Source: Lota lota (taxonomy: Eukaryota > Chordata > Actinopteri > Gadiformes > Lotidae). Taken from it: 64,000 nt of DNA. Each line of letters starts with the position of its first letter. The stretch's first letter is position 1. Below are positions 12,566 to 24,995 of the stretch, one piece after another. Made by a program: the position numbers and the translations under genes. Location of the stretch: assembly GCA_026745465.1 (NCBI GenBank), contig JACYXH010000131.1:10001-74000 (forward strand). Reading direction: 5' to 3'. The notes under the pieces are model-generated. The model had not been told where the DNA came from and did no database searches. It was given only the letters and a program-made list of their open reading frames with translations.

Positions 12566-15500
12566 TCAGGATGTAAATCTGTTAAATGTCCTCTGATATG
12601 GAACATGTGGTGTAACTGTTTATTGAGTCAAACTGACCTGAGAGTTTCCAGTGTACAGTGTGGACTCCCCAGTCCAGCAGAGAGCAGCTTCACTCCTGAA
12701 TCCTGCACATCATTGGTACTCAGGTCCAGCTCTCTCAGACTAGAGGAGTTGGAGCTGAGAACTGAGGCCAGAGCTTCACAGCATCTCTCTGACAGATGAC
12801 AGCCATTCAGCCTTCACACAAAATAAACACAACATGTTAGGAACTGGGTTTAAAGAACTTACCCCTTTTACTTAAAAAATAATGAAGAAATTGTGTTTAA
12901 ATATTTTATTAGATGTTTTATTAATTGAACTAATATATACTAGTAAATTCATCAGATCCTTAAATGATTATTTAATATTGGGTGTACAATTTTTAATATT
13001 AAATAGTTGTTTTGTAGTGTTTGAAAATGGTTTTGTTTATTAATATTACTTTGTATTGTAGTTTTATGTATATTATGTGTTGTACATCTACAGAGAAGTT
13101 TTGTATATTATTAGAAGTTATATTCCGATTTTATGTTTATTGTGTGCGAGCACGAGAGCAAAGACATCCTTTGTGCGCACGGGGCGTCAGTTGCGTGCTG
13201 CTTCACTTCACGTGCGCGCTCAATGAATCGTTTCTTCCTCACAGGCTTTATTATTGCTCTCGCGATCAGAGAACTACTGAGCGCGAGTGCAGTTACAGTG
13301 TTTACAATAATGATTTGTGTGCACGGATGTGTTAGTTGTTTTGTCAGTGTTATGCCGCCATAAACGTTGCAGGCCTGTACGGCTCGGTGTGGCAACACGA
13401 TAGACTGTTCGCTCTTAACGCGAGCAAAACAAAGTCCCGGTACCGTTATAGGGAGAGGAGACGACGGATTAAGAAACTGGAATCCCGGGATGATCTTCGT
13501 CAGGGGAACCGCGCGCGCTACCTGACCCCCTGCTGTGGACTATCCTCGTGCGCTACTCTGATGATTTATATCCCGTTCAGAGGATGCTAAGGCGATTAGC
13601 AAACCAAGCTAGCTTTACACCAAACGACCAAAACATCCCCGACACGAACAGAAACACGGATAAAACAATCCCCAAATCCACTCTCTCCCGTCCTCATTTA
13701 ACCGTCAAACAACTAATAAGTAAATGTTTAAAAATAATTTAGCTGGGCGATCTCTACAGAGAATAAAGTACTCTCCTCCTTTGTCCTCGTCTCTTCCCTC
13801 TCTCTCTTTTTTCCGCTCGCTTGTGACCTCTCACCCTTCCCCAAATGACCTGGGAGTCTCTAATCAACCCTTCCTATTGGTTAAACCCAAATAGAGTCCA
13901 TATAACCCAGTCTTTCTCAAATAGGGGAGCGATGCCAGGGGGGGCGCATGTGACCCCGGGGAACATGCTTTTTTTTGCCGCAGGGAGAAGGGTTTTTTTG
14001 CACCGAACAAGAGCACACAGCACATAGCAGGAGATATGAAGTGCAGATAACAAACTCTTAAGAGACACCATGGAAAAATCAGAATAAGAACTACATGACA
14101 ATCAGAATAAGAATGTAATACAACAGACACCTTATACCATCACAAACAAACTAAGAATATAATGTATACCTATACTGTCATGCCAACACAAATATAAATA
14201 TGTTGAGTTATTCCTATGAAAATAATAAATCCATTCCCATTAACGTTCTGGATGTAAATCTGTTAAATGTCCTCTGATATGAACCTTGTGGTGTAACTGT
14301 TTGCACGTTGAGTAAAACTGACCTGAGAGTTTCCAGTGTACAGTGTGGACTCCCCAGTCCAGCAGAGAGCAGCTTCACTCCTGAATCATGCACATCATTG
14401 GTACTCAGGTCCAGCTCTCTCAGACTAGAGGAGTTGGAGCTGAGAACTGAGGCCAGAGCTTCACAGCATCTCTTTGACAGATGACAGCCATTCAGCCTTC
14501 ACACGAAATAAACACAACATGTTACTGTGTTTTAAGAACTTACCTCTTTTACTTTTAACATAATGAAGGAATTGTGTTGAAATATTTTATTACAAATGTT
14601 TAATTAATTTAACTAATATATTCTAATCAATACTTTAGATCATTATGTTTATTCAATATTGGGTGAAAATGAAAGTTTTGTATGTTAATTACTTTTTATT
14701 GTAGTATTGTGTAAATTGTGTATTGCATTGTAATATATGGATGTATCAGTACATCTACAGAGGTGTTTTGAATTTTATTAGAAGTTATATTCCAATATAA
14801 TATATATTGTCTTTTGAGGAGAAGTGCGAACGGGGGCGTCAGTTGCGTGCTGCTTCACTTCACGTGCGCACTCAATGAATCGTTTCTTCCTCACAGGCTT
14901 TATTATTGCTCTCTCCATCAGAGAACTACTGAGCGCGAGTGCAGTTGGTGTTTACAATAATGATTTGTGTGCATGGATGTGTTAGTTGTGTGCGCGCACA
15001 GTCATTTTAGCTCGAGACTTTTGTCACTGATATGCCGCCATAAACGTTGCAGGCCTGTACGGCTCGGTGTTGCAACACGATAGACTGTTCGCTCTTAACG
15101 TGAGCAAAACAAAGTCCCGGTACCGTTATAGGGAGAGGAGACGACGGATGAAGAAACTGGAATCCCGGGATGATCTTCGTCAGGGGAACCGCGCGCTACC
15201 TGACCCCCTGCTGTGGACTATCCTCGTGCGCTACTCTGATGATTTATATCCCGTTCAGATGATGCTAAGGCGGTTAGCAAACCAAGCTAGCTTTACACCA
15301 AACGACCAAAACATCCCCGACACGAACAGAAACACGAATAAAACAATCCCCAAATCCACTCTCTCCCGTTCTCATTTAACCGTCAAACAACTAATAAGTA
15401 AATGTTTAAACATAATTTAGCTGGGCGATCTCTACAGAGAATAAAGTACTCTCCTCCTTTGTCCTCGTCTCTTCCCTCTCTCTCCCTTTTCCGCTCGCTC

Positions 15501-18500
15501 GTGACCTCTCACCCTTCCCCAAATGACCTGGAAGCCTCTATATCATCCCTTCCTATTGGTTAAACCCAAAGAGTGTCCATATAACCAAATGTACTGAACA
15601 AGGATCAAATGTTTTAAAATAGTGAGTTAACTTTTATTAATTATGAATGTAAGATTATTAATGTATCCTACATTTCAACACTAACTTAGTTATAAGTTAG
15701 CGTTGTAACTTAGTTATATATAGCTATATATTTTTATACAGCTGTATTTAACTATTATAAACGATTATTATTCAATTATAAATTAGTATTTCACAATAAA
15801 TATAGCTTTTATGCGTTTGTCTCTTCACCCTGATTACACAATATAACAATATTTTTCTGTAGCCTATTTATATTTGTTAATTAGATGAACTAATATTTAG
15901 TAAATCATTAGATCTATAAATGTTAATTATGCATTGGGTGTAAAATTATAAAAAGTTGTTCTCAATTGTACTTTTATATTCTAGTAGTCTGTACATTGTG
16001 TTGTGTGTAACTTTATCCATGTTATGAGTGAACCTACAGAAATATTTTGCATGTTATTATAACGTTTATATTCTAGTAGTATGTATATTGTGTTGTGTAT
16101 TGTAATACATGATATTAGTGAACCTACACACATTTTTTGTATGTTATTATAACTTTCATATTCTAGTATTATGTACTTTGTATTGCATATTGTAATACAT
16201 GTTATGAGTGAACCTACAGAGATGTTTTGGAGAATTTGACCACTGGCAGCAGCCTCAGAAGACCCTCCTCTGAAGCAGAGTATTTCTTCAGGTCAAACAC
16301 GTCCAGCTCCTCTTCTGATGACAGTAAGATGAAGACCAGAGCCGACCACTGAGCATGGGAGAGATATTTTGTGGAGAGACTTCCTGATGTCAGGTACTGT
16401 TGGATCTCCTCCACTAGAGAACGGTCGTTCAGCTCATTCAGACAGTGGAACAGATTGATGCTTCTCTCTGGAGAGAGATCTCTACCTATCTTCATCTTGA
16501 TGAAAGACACTGTTTTCTCATTGGTCCATAAGCTACTAACTGTCTGTCTCAGCAGACCTCGTAGGAGAATCTGATTGGTCTCCAGAGAGAGGCCCAGGAG
16601 GAAGCGGAGGAACAAGTCCAGGTGTCCATTCTCACTCTGTAAGGCCTTGTTCACAGCATTCTGGTAGAGGAGGAGGAGTTTATCTTCCACAAAGGTTTGT
16701 TGTTCTGCTAAGAACAGATTGACACCAGTGTTGATGAAGGACATAAAGACATAAAGGGCAGCCAGAAACTCTTGGATGCTCAGATGGACAAAGCAGAACA
16801 CCTTGTCCTGGTACAGCACACACTCCTCTTTAAAGATCTGGGTGAACACTCCTGTGTATTCTGAGGCTGCTCTGATATCGATGCCACACTCTGCAAGGTC
16901 TGCCTCGTAGAAGATCAGGTTGCCTTTCTCCAGCTGGTCAAAAGCCAGTTTTCCCAGAGAAACAATGATCTCTCTGCTCTCTGAACTCCAGTGTGGATCT
17001 GCTATAGCTCTCCCATGATACTTCATGTCTCCCTGCATGGACTGAACCCTCAGGAAGTGGCTGTACATCTGAGTCAGGGTATTGGGCATCTCTTCTCCTG
17101 TCTGGGATGTTTTGAAGAAGTCCTCCAGAACTGTAGCAGCGATCCAACAGAAGACTGGGATGTGACACATGATGTGGAGGCTTCGTGATTTCTTGATGTG
17201 GGAGATGATTGTGCTGGCCAGCGTCTCCTCTCTGAATCTCTTCCTGAAGTACTCCTCCTTCTGTGGGTCGGTGAACCCTCTCACCTCTGTTCCCATATAA
17301 AAACACTCAGCAGGGATCTGATTGGCTGCCGCAGGGCGTGTGGTTATCCAGATGCGAGCGGAGGGAAGCAGGTTGCCCCTGATGAGGTTTGTCAGCAGCA
17401 CGTCCACCGAGGTTGGCTCTGTGACATCAGTCCAGATCTGGTTGTTCTGGAAGTCCAGAGGAAGTCGACACTCATCCAGACCATCCAAGATGAAGACAAC
17501 TTGGAACCGGTCGTCGCTGCAGATTCCTGCTTCTTTGGTCTCAATAAAGAAGTGATGAAGAAGTTCCACCAAGCTAAACTCTTTCCCTTTCAGTAAATTC
17601 AGCTCTCTGAAAGTGAAGAGAAATGTGAAGTCTATGTCGTGGTTGGCTTTGCCTTCAGCCCAGTCCAGAGTGAACTTTTGTGTTAAGATGGTTTTACCAA
17701 TGCCGGCCACTCCAGTTGTCATTATTGTTCTGATTGGTTTATCTTGTCCAGGTAAAAGTTTAAAGATGTCTTCACATTTGATTGGCATTTTCTCCTTGGC
17801 TGGTTTCCTGGAAGCTGTTTCAATCAGTCTGACCTCATGTTCCTTGTTGACCTCTCCACTGCCTCTCTTTGTGATGAAGATCTCTGTGTAGAAGTCATTC
17901 AGACCTGTTGGCTGTCCTGCTTTAGGGATTCCCTCCAACACACAACTCAACTTCTCCTTCAAACGGGACTTGATTTTATGTTGGCACTCGACAGCAGCAG
18001 ATCCTAAATGAGAAAACAACAGAAGACATCGATCAACTTCATGATATTTAGTGGCTTCATTACTGGTTGGGACTGCATGTTATGGATTCGATATTTCAGG
18101 ATTACTTTGATAATTCCACAGCAATATGATTGTTTCATGATAGCAGTATTAAATTCTACTAAAGATATGTTGAAACTTGCTAAGTAGTGGAATCATTGAT
18201 GAGTATCCGTGGAAAGTGACTTGTTATGCTGACATAACACGATAGTTTTTCATTTATTCAGAGTTATTCAGCTGTTGATCTGGAGTATATTTTTAACATT
18301 GTTGAAGCTGATAGACAAACAATAACCCTACATATCTGGATCAAACAATTTTAACTGATATTGCCACAATAACCCTACGTATCTGGATCAAACCATTTAA
18401 CCTGACAGCCCAAACGTTACCCCACATATCTGGTTAAAACTATTGAACCTGTTACCCCCACAATAATCCTTTATATCTGTATCAACATGTGGAGTGTGTG

Positions 18501-21500
18501 TGGATGATGGCTGGTTTAGGCAGCCTCACCTGGCCGGAGTCAAACTGATTGTACTCTGGGGCTGGGTGAGGCTGCACACCTGTTGAAACAGCCATCACCA
18601 CACACACTCAGGGAGATATCCGGCATGGCAGCATGTTACACCTCCTGCTCTGTGTCATTATTCTCAAGCTATGCAATAAACCGGTTCCAACATCTCCACC
18701 CTGCGTCCTTGTCTTGGAGGAGCCCAGTAAAAGCCACCTAGGTGGAATGTGCCCCCCACCTAGGTGCTGTGTAGCATGGACCTTGCTACACAACCATTAA
18801 AACTGGAGACCTGGACACAAACACAACTACATATTGTTTCTACGGCCATTCAGCGTTTGTTTATTCTCTGCTTTTATATAAGCTGCTTATTGCCGGTCAC
18901 AGGGGGCTGTTGTCTGTCTCTGTTTACTTTGGACGAGAGGCAGGGTGGTCTTTCTATATGCAGATTCATAGACCCTCTCATTCTCAATGAGGGGAAAGAT
19001 GTGAAAACGCTGCCCGGATGTTTGAACTATTTAATAACTATTTAAGTGTGCAGACTGTCAACGCATGGCCGTGGCATTTTACAGTCATCGTTTGGCCTCA
19101 GGCGATATTCTCCTAGACAAAAGGGGGCAGTAGACACAAATTGTGAACGCATGAAAAACTGCAGTTGGTAGTTACTTTTTCCGGAGGAAAGGTTCTTGGT
19201 GTTGTTATGATCCAACATGGCTGATGCAGAGCTGCTGCTTCTCAGACCGGAGGAAGATATCATTTGTATGCTGTTGCTTATAAGGTGAATGCGTTTGAGG
19301 AGGAGGTGATGGAATGTGTGCCTCTTTGCGGAGGGATAGTAAACGTGTTTGGTCCATGATATGGACACCCAGTTTGCACACTCTCAGTGCGGTGTTTCAA
19401 AACCTCAGAGGTGCACGACAAGTGACAAATCGCCAAACGAACTAACTCTGTAAGTTAACAACTAACCAACATAAGAGTGAGAGGTTTCAAGTAGGCTACA
19501 GTTTAAACATTTACAAAACGTAGCCTTTTTAATAATGTTTTGAACCGAACGTGTATACAGAGAAATAGCAATTATATATTATATATAATTGATAGCTACA
19601 TAATTATGATATATCACGGATCACTGCAGTATCTTAGTCTCCTTCCTGCAGTGTGCAGCACCAAACCATCCAGCTCTGTAACAATGAAAGCATGATGTCG
19701 ATAACCAATCAGTTTGTCCAGTTCCCCTCAGTGTTGCTTAGCGACCTTCTCACTAGATTTAGCGACTTTTTACGTTGAAGCTCTCACTGAAACATTCTCT
19801 AGATTGGCATTTTTCAAAGCGGGAGAAAGTGGTGCACTATAGTATAGTGCACCACCATACACCATTATATTTGCATGAGACCAGAGTAATGGTGCTTATG
19901 GTAGTGACTATACGATGAGCGCCATCACTTATGCAAATATAATACATACGCACAGCACAGAAAAATATATTCTCATTCTTCTTCGAAATAGTTTGTTTGT
20001 CTCTCACTCTTTCTCTCTGGATCTCTGGATGAGGGTGTTCATATCGTGTAAATATGTAAATAATTTGTTTGATCTTGTAAATATGTAAGTAATTTGTTTG
20101 ATCTTGTAAATATTTAAACTTTAGAAAACCCATATGATATTGTCAAGCCGTCCACTTTTGCTACCTAGCCATTGTCTTTCATCTACGTCATCCATTCATC
20201 TCCCTCTGTCTACACACCGGCCAGCAATCTTCCTTAGCACTCATTATATCAACCCCGGATCACCCCGTCATCGCTAGATCCTTGTTTACACTTCACAGTC
20301 AGTACCTTGTCCCTGGCCCTTCCTCGTGTTCAGATTGCCATAGTGTCAATCGCTTGCACTGTCTTCTCCCTTTGTTCAGCCTGTCCGATTACCTGCCTAT
20401 CGCCAAACCCTCACCTGCCTGACTACCCGCCCGTCGCCGAACCCTCGCCTGCCTGACTACCCGCCTGCTATCAAGCCCCTCGCCTCGTCCTCCTGTTTCC
20501 AGCCTTACTCTTTGGTTCTCCTCAGTAAAGCCCTTATATTATTAACCCCGTGTCAGTGTGTCTGTGTTGTGCATTTGGGTCCACTCGCTCCTCTCCCCTA
20601 ACAGATATCTTTGATCCTATCCCCATCCTGAGGGGAGCAGCTTAGTACACATGTACTAGCACAGGCAGGAGGTCCTATTCTAAACATGTGTTCAACAATG
20701 ACTTTACAGAGAAGAACAGCTTAGTACACATGTACTAGCACAGGCAGGAGGTCCTATTCTAAACAAGTGTTCAACAATTACTTTGTCTGCTAAATAAATG
20801 TAATGTCTTGACAAAACAAAGTTGGCAGTGACAATTTCTTAAGAAAAACATTAATAGTTACAACTCACCGACATGAGCAGCAGGAGAAGAGATCAGACCC
20901 AGGGTGATGCATAATTCTGGGTCCCTATCCTTCATACTATCAATCATCATCTGACTTGCTCTGTCCCCTTTCCGGATCACCATGTCGATCAGACAACGTG
21001 CTCGGCCCGTTGTGGTCATCTGGTTCTCCATCACAGAGTCCTTGTCCTCGGTACTCAACACTTTATGATGCAAAAGGTCATCCAGGAGACCTTCTATAAC
21101 TGAGATTAAAACTCTCTTCACAAATTCAGAACGGATCCCCGAAAGCTCCCCTGGAAGACAAATCAAAAGGCAATATAAAATGACAGCTTGCAAACATGAT
21201 AGTTGATTAATTAAACTCTTCTTTATTGGGGTAAATATGAAACCGTTTGTCGCACCAACTTGGTCCCTAACAACATAAAAAATAAAATGTACAACGACCT
21301 TGATCGTTAGTTTAAATATAGTTCCCAGTTCAGATCAATAATTAAAAACATGTGTATCAGTACACAGTATACAGTAGACCAGGCATGTTCAAAAGTCAAC
21401 TGTTGCCCCTTACGCATTAAGATAAACACAGCTTACCTTCCATTGTTTATTGTAACGTGGCTCAGCGCCGATTCCATATACTTTCGTTTTTCCCTCATGC

Positions 21501-23480
21501 AACAGTTCTCTTCTGCGTTGTTTTCACTCTGCATCCATCATCGTGTTCATTGTTTTATTCTGTAATGAAAGAAAATCAAATGAACAGCCGTCTGCCTGTC
21601 TCACTGTGTAGCATTTAACAAGTGCTATATATATATGCATAAAAATAAATGACTTACACAATAACTTAAAATAGATATGTACACGACACAGAAATGAGCT
21701 AACAGCTTTGACTTCGGCATTAGCTCAAATACAAATAACTAATACACATTTATAACAAATGTTTACAATAACATTTTATTAAACACCATATCATTTAAAT
21801 TTAACCATATCTATTCTAAAGGGTTATGTATACAATTTATATCGGAAAACGTATTCACTTTGACTTAGCATTTAACAAGTGCATTTCACGAGTGCGACAA
21901 ATGCAACGTTCATTCCGCTACTAATCAATGAATGCCCAACCCAAGTAACAGCGTCCAGCATAGGCCAAAAGAGAACAAAAGCGAACCGCAAATACCAAGA
22001 CAATATTTATAATAACCCGTTACACTCACACACTTCCTTAAGGCTACTTGCTGATTCTTTATTGGTTAGAATATTTCTTCCCATTACGAATTTATATGAC
22101 GTGTGTTTCATGCATGCAGATAAACCATCATCAATAATTTAGTGTTGAGAATAATACCATTTCCTATCACTTTAATATGTAGAAGGGCTTTTGTTCCAAA
22201 CGCGATACAGAGACCTACAAAGGGGTTTTGAGGTACCCTCTCATGACTTGCTGGTATCTTTATACTTTTCGCCTTGCATTGGTTTTCATTTTTTAAATTG
22301 CAGGCTGCAATGAAAAACACAAATGTCGTAGACAAGAAAGCTTCTTAATCCATTATTTTCGGGGGTGGGAGGGACAAATGCAGACTGATGTATTTCATGT
22401 TTAAGTGTAGGCTATTGTATTAGAACTAACATTAATTATATAAAAAAATGATGTTGACGGCTCCCTTATTTCTGTATTAATAATCATATGGTTTAATAGA
22501 CTATAAGACTTATAAGACAAGAGGTCAAAACACCCCGGTTTCACTGAATATTTACTCTTCTCCAAACTAATTGTTTCCAAAGAAGTCGTGGGTCTGGCAG
22601 CATTTGGTTCAAAAGGACAAAAAAAAGTATGCAAAGTGTAAAGTAAGTGAAAGTATGTTGGAATATCAGCTAAAATCGTAAGGCATAAGTATGTTTTTAT
22701 TTTTTATGTTGTCTGCGATGCTCCGTCAGCTTTCGTGTTTAACTCTCGATAGGCTTGAGTGTGAACATATCAGAATTGGCACCTTGGCATGAATCTCAGC
22801 GGCATCCATTGGGACCCGTTATATTAATCACAGAACAAAACCTAAAACCCATTCTTCCATTGGGACCCATTCTATTAAACACAGAACAAAACCTAAAACC
22901 CATTCTTCCATTGGGACCCATTATATTAAACACAGAACAAAACCTAAAACCCATTCTTCCGACATGTGTTGTCTTTCTACTACGTGACTCGTCTGGTGTG
23001 TGACCCGCTTTAAATTGAAGCTCTGCTGTAACCGAGTCGGACTCGGACCGAGTGGATCTGAAAGCCACTGACTTCAACCAAACAGCCCTTATGTGATATT
23101 TATGCCAGCAGATAGAGGATAATGCACTGTGGCCGATTAAGTTGACCTAGAGATAATGATCTAGAGATTCGATTGTTTTCATTTTTTCGCCATCGACCAA
23201 TCGATTGGTCGTAGAGTTGGTTGAATTCAAGTCAATCTAAGATTTTATTTGGTTGACTACAGCCCTAATATTAATCTCTAATCAATACTTAGGACAACTT
23301 AGTCCATGGGGAGTCTGATCTCTCCTGCTGCTCTGGGCTTCAACACAACACACACACACACAGCTTTTACTCAGACTAATGATGGAGCCATGATATATCA
23401 CTGCTGAGCTCTGAGATGGACAACAGTCACAGACAGTGAGAGATTCTCTTCTTACCTCTTAGCTTTGCTCTGGTGGCCAT
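9209..23480 (-). CDS. CARD - FISNA-NACHT - LRR - B30.2 NLR (NLRC3-like/NLR-C family)
   Basis: Eight coding exons on the minus strand: 23480-23456, 21150-20869, 18003-16218, 14496-14323, 12811-12638, 12491-12318, 12144-12098, 9762-9209. All borders are GT-AG, phases agree, and the sum is 3216 nt (1071 residues). Residues 1-102: MATRAKLR, then a CARD. Residues ~107-190: FISNA ([10 protein letters not shown]). NACHT: Walker A GVAGIGKT (200-207), Walker [13 protein letters not shown], sensor ITTRP (~322). [16 protein letters not shown] (~507-522) is the usual helical end of the NACHT region. Residues 698-871: three 58-residue LRR repeats, one per 174-base exon. A short linker exon ([15 protein letters not shown]) leads to PRY-SPRY (888-1071, ending SVSLCRL). 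It is a cytosolic pattern sensor; the CARD suggests caspase or ASC-type signalling. Introns hold a solo LTR, minisatellite and duplicated LRR exon. Additional LRR exons on other transcripts cannot be excluded. Confidence 0.88.
10335..11965. repeat. Large minisatellite, 41-base unit, in last NLR intron
   Basis: About 1.6 kb of a unit of about 41 bases, containing acatactatatatacatagac and gtactcatacatacacg, with many shortened versions lacking the acgtac part. The same array occurs at 43327-43775 and starts at 63970, each time in the intron before a B30.2 exon. Long frames reading ([12 protein letters not shown])n come from this repeat and are not genes. Confidence 0.95.
12494..12563. repeat. 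(AC)n abutting an NLR 3' splice site
   Basis: Thirty-five AC units. On the gene strand this is (GT)n ending directly in GTAG at the acceptor of LRR exon 12491-12318, so the repeat stands where a polypyrimidine tract would be. Confidence 0.95.
13366..13766 (+). pseudogene. Unrecognised basic open frame inside NLR intron, copy 1 (frame broken)
   Basis: Plus-strand frame with a very basic segment ([15 protein letters not shown]). Compared with copy 2 it has two extra bases in the GCGCGC run near 13510, which shifts the frame, so the second half lies in another frame ([15 protein letters not shown]). AATAAA follows the terminal stop, near 13761. I do not recognise the family. Its opposite orientation to the NLR gene and duplicate status suggest an old inserted element or retrocopy. 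Confidence 0.35.
15040..15445 (+). other. Unrecognised basic open frame inside NLR intron, copy 2
   Basis: Open from an in-frame TGA upstream to TAA at 15418-15420, about 125 codons, without an early ATG (first in-frame ATG near 15147). It reads a Lys/Arg-rich segment ([20 protein letters not shown]), then a polar tail. AATAAA lies at 15440-15445, 20 bases after the stop. The transcription-like layout hints at a captured or mobile gene, but no domain is recognised and it may be non-coding. Confidence 0.3.
15600..16010. other. AT-rich intron, nothing recognised
   Basis: Very AT-rich sequence of the NLR intron with short repeated words (ttatatatagctatata). No exon with LRR character is visible on the minus strand. 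Confidence 0.6.
16011..16217 (-). repeat. Tandem repeats carrying copies of the NACHT exon donor
   Basis: The genuine donor (GTAGGTTC on the minus strand, at 16217) is followed by imperfect repeats of roughly 90 bases, each again containing GTAGGTTC (plus-strand gaacctac near 16120 and 16030). Related words occur near 14755 and 13085. The extra donors may act as weak alternative splice sites. Confidence 0.6.
18490..18790 (+). mobile_element. LTR-like fragment related to 5946-6542
   Basis: Shares the block from ggctggtt...cagcctcacctgg through caataaa and aagccacctaggtgg to the terminal GCTACA with the candidate LTR at 5946-6542. Only the last ~300 bases are present. Confidence 0.55.
19831..19943. 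repeat. Nested small palindromes with octamer words
   Basis: A 23-base palindrome, GGTGCACTATA-G-TATAGTGCACC, at 19831-19853 is followed by a 13-base inverted pair: ATTATATTTGCAT at 19864-19876 and ATGCAAATATAAT at 19931-19943. Each member contains an octamer (ATTTGCAT). It may be a small foldback element or a POU-factor site cluster. Confidence 0.6.
20141..20603 (+). mobile_element. Solo LTR with 5-base target-site duplication
   Basis: 463 bases beginning TGTCAAGCC and ending CCCTAACA, flanked on both sides by gatat (20136-20140 and 20604-20608). The right part has the R-U5 look of Ty3/gypsy LTRs (cagtaaagc..., then cgtgtcagtgtgtctgtgttg and gcatttgggtccactcgctc). No internal genes remain, so it arose by LTR-LTR recombination within NLR intron 2. 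Confidence 0.85.
21151..23455. other. NLR intron 1
   Basis: No gene seen between the ATG exon and the CARD exon. It is AT-rich. At 22806-22960 there are three tandem copies of a 51-base unit (ccattgggacc...acagaacaaaacctaaaac). Nothing else stands out. Confidence 0.6.
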
Positions 23481-24480
23481 GTTCCCCAGACAGAGTGGTT
23501 TTTTACCCCTCCTCTCTCCTCATTCATAGTAGACAGGAGACCTGGACACAAACACAACTACATATTGTTTCTGTGGATTATTTTTAAATACTGAATGTGA
23601 AATTACTGCAGTGAAGACTTCCTATCCTCCTCCTGCCTGATATACACACACACTCCATCACTGTATACGTCTAGATCTCAAACACACACTCTATCACTAT
23701 CTATGTCTAGATCTCATCCATACACTATCATTATCTTTGTCTAGATCCCATACACACTCTATCACTATCTATGTGTAGATCTCATACACACACATTGTAT
23801 CACTATTTATGTTTAGATCTCATACACACACATTCTATTACCATCTATGTCTAGATCTCATACACACTATCACTATCTTTGGCTATATCACAGACACACT
23901 ATCACTATATATGTTTAGATCTCATACACACACATTCTATAACTACCTATGTCTAGATCTCATACACTCCATCACTATCTATGTCTAGATCACGTACCTA
24001 TCATTATAAGAACAATGTTTTATTTCTCTTTCAACTTCTGAAACACTGAACTATCTCTTCCAGTTGATCAGTCACTAGAGCATCAAGAGTCACTAGATCA
24101 GTGTGCTAAACAATTATAGACGGACATAAAACCATCAATAAGTAACTAATGTTACCAATAAAACTCCACAACAATAAAATAATTGAAAAAAAACAATAAA
24201 ACAAGGAAAGTCCACAACATGAACCAAACGGACCTCACTACAGTACAGACTGAAACTTCACAATAAAAGCCCACAACACAACCAAACTGACCTCACTAAA
24301 CAGTACGTTAATTAACATGGTTCTAAAGGTTCTGAGAGTAAAGATTGAGCTGCTGGGCTCATCAGTGTGGAAGACAGAGCAAATGAGGAAGGAGACTGAA
24401 CACCACACTGTATCCTTGTCTGGAGGATCCTAATAAAAGTCAGCTAAGTGGAGTGTGGCAGCAACATAGTTGGCATGCAG
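23481..24480 (-). promoter_or_regulatory. 5' flank of the NLR gene
   Basis: Sequence upstream of the NLR start codon. 23541-23573 repeats at 18804-18845. From 23640 to 24000 an imperfect repeat of about 35 bases (ctcatacacaca, ctatcactatctatgtctag) runs. No clear TATA box was identified, and an untranslated upstream exon is possible. An LTR-like scrap lies near 24410-24480. Confidence 0.4.
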
Positions 24481-24487
24481 TAAAGGA

Positions 24488-24995
24488 CCGTCTCTGTACT
24501 GTCTAACTCCTCCCTGCTCCTTAATGACCTGTCTCTGTACTGTCTAACCCCTACCTGCTCCTTAATGACCTGTCTCTGTACTGTCTAGCCCCTACCTGCT
24601 CCTTAATGACCTGTCTCTGTACTGTCTAACCCCTACCTGCTCCTTAATGACCTGTCTCTGTACTGTCTAACCCCTACCTGCTCCTTAATGACCTGTCTCT
24701 GTACTGTCTAGCCCCTACCTGCTCCTTAATGACCTGTCTCTGTACTGTCTAACCCCTACCTGCTCCTTAATGACCTGTCTCTGTACTGTCTAACCCCTAC
24801 CTGCTCCTTAATGACCTGTCTCTGTACTGTCTAACCCCTACCTGCTCCTTAATGACCTGTCTCTGTACTGTCTAACCCCTACCTGCTCCTTAATGACCTG
24901 TCTCTGTACTGTCTAACCCCTACCTGCTCCTTAATGACCTGTCTCTGTACTGTCCAACCTTACCTTCTCCTTAATGACCTGTCTCTGTACTGTCT
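24488..24995. repeat. Minisatellite, 41-base unit, about 12 copies
   Basis: Nearly identical units containing gacctgtctctgtactgtct and the phrase ctacctgctccttaat. Variation is mostly aacccc against agcccc. No coding sense. Confidence 0.95.

Larger units (their letters stand above)
12638..15600 (-). repeat. Tandem duplication of an LRR exon with its intron
   Basis: The LRR exon 12811-12638 and following plus-ward intron to about 13900 closely match LRR exon 14496-14323 and intron to about 15580. The two LRR exons differ at few positions (for example GTGCAG against GTGCAT around the DVQ/DVH codon). The unit is roughly 1.65 kb. It shows how LRR number grew in this gene. Confidence 0.85.
18004..20868. 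other. NLR intron 2: fragments of repeats
   Basis: Non-coding intron between CARD and NACHT exons. It holds an LTR-like fragment (18490-18790), a 40-base piece (18804-18845) repeating sequence just upstream of the NLR first exon (23541-23573), small palindromes (19831-19943), a solo LTR (20141-20603) and a two-copy tandem repeat of about 75 bases at 20636-20785. No exon is supported. Confidence 0.6.

Noticed and set aside
17198-17596. Plus-strand frame within the NACHT exon
   Set aside because: Antisense of a well-supported NACHT coding exon; no independent signals.
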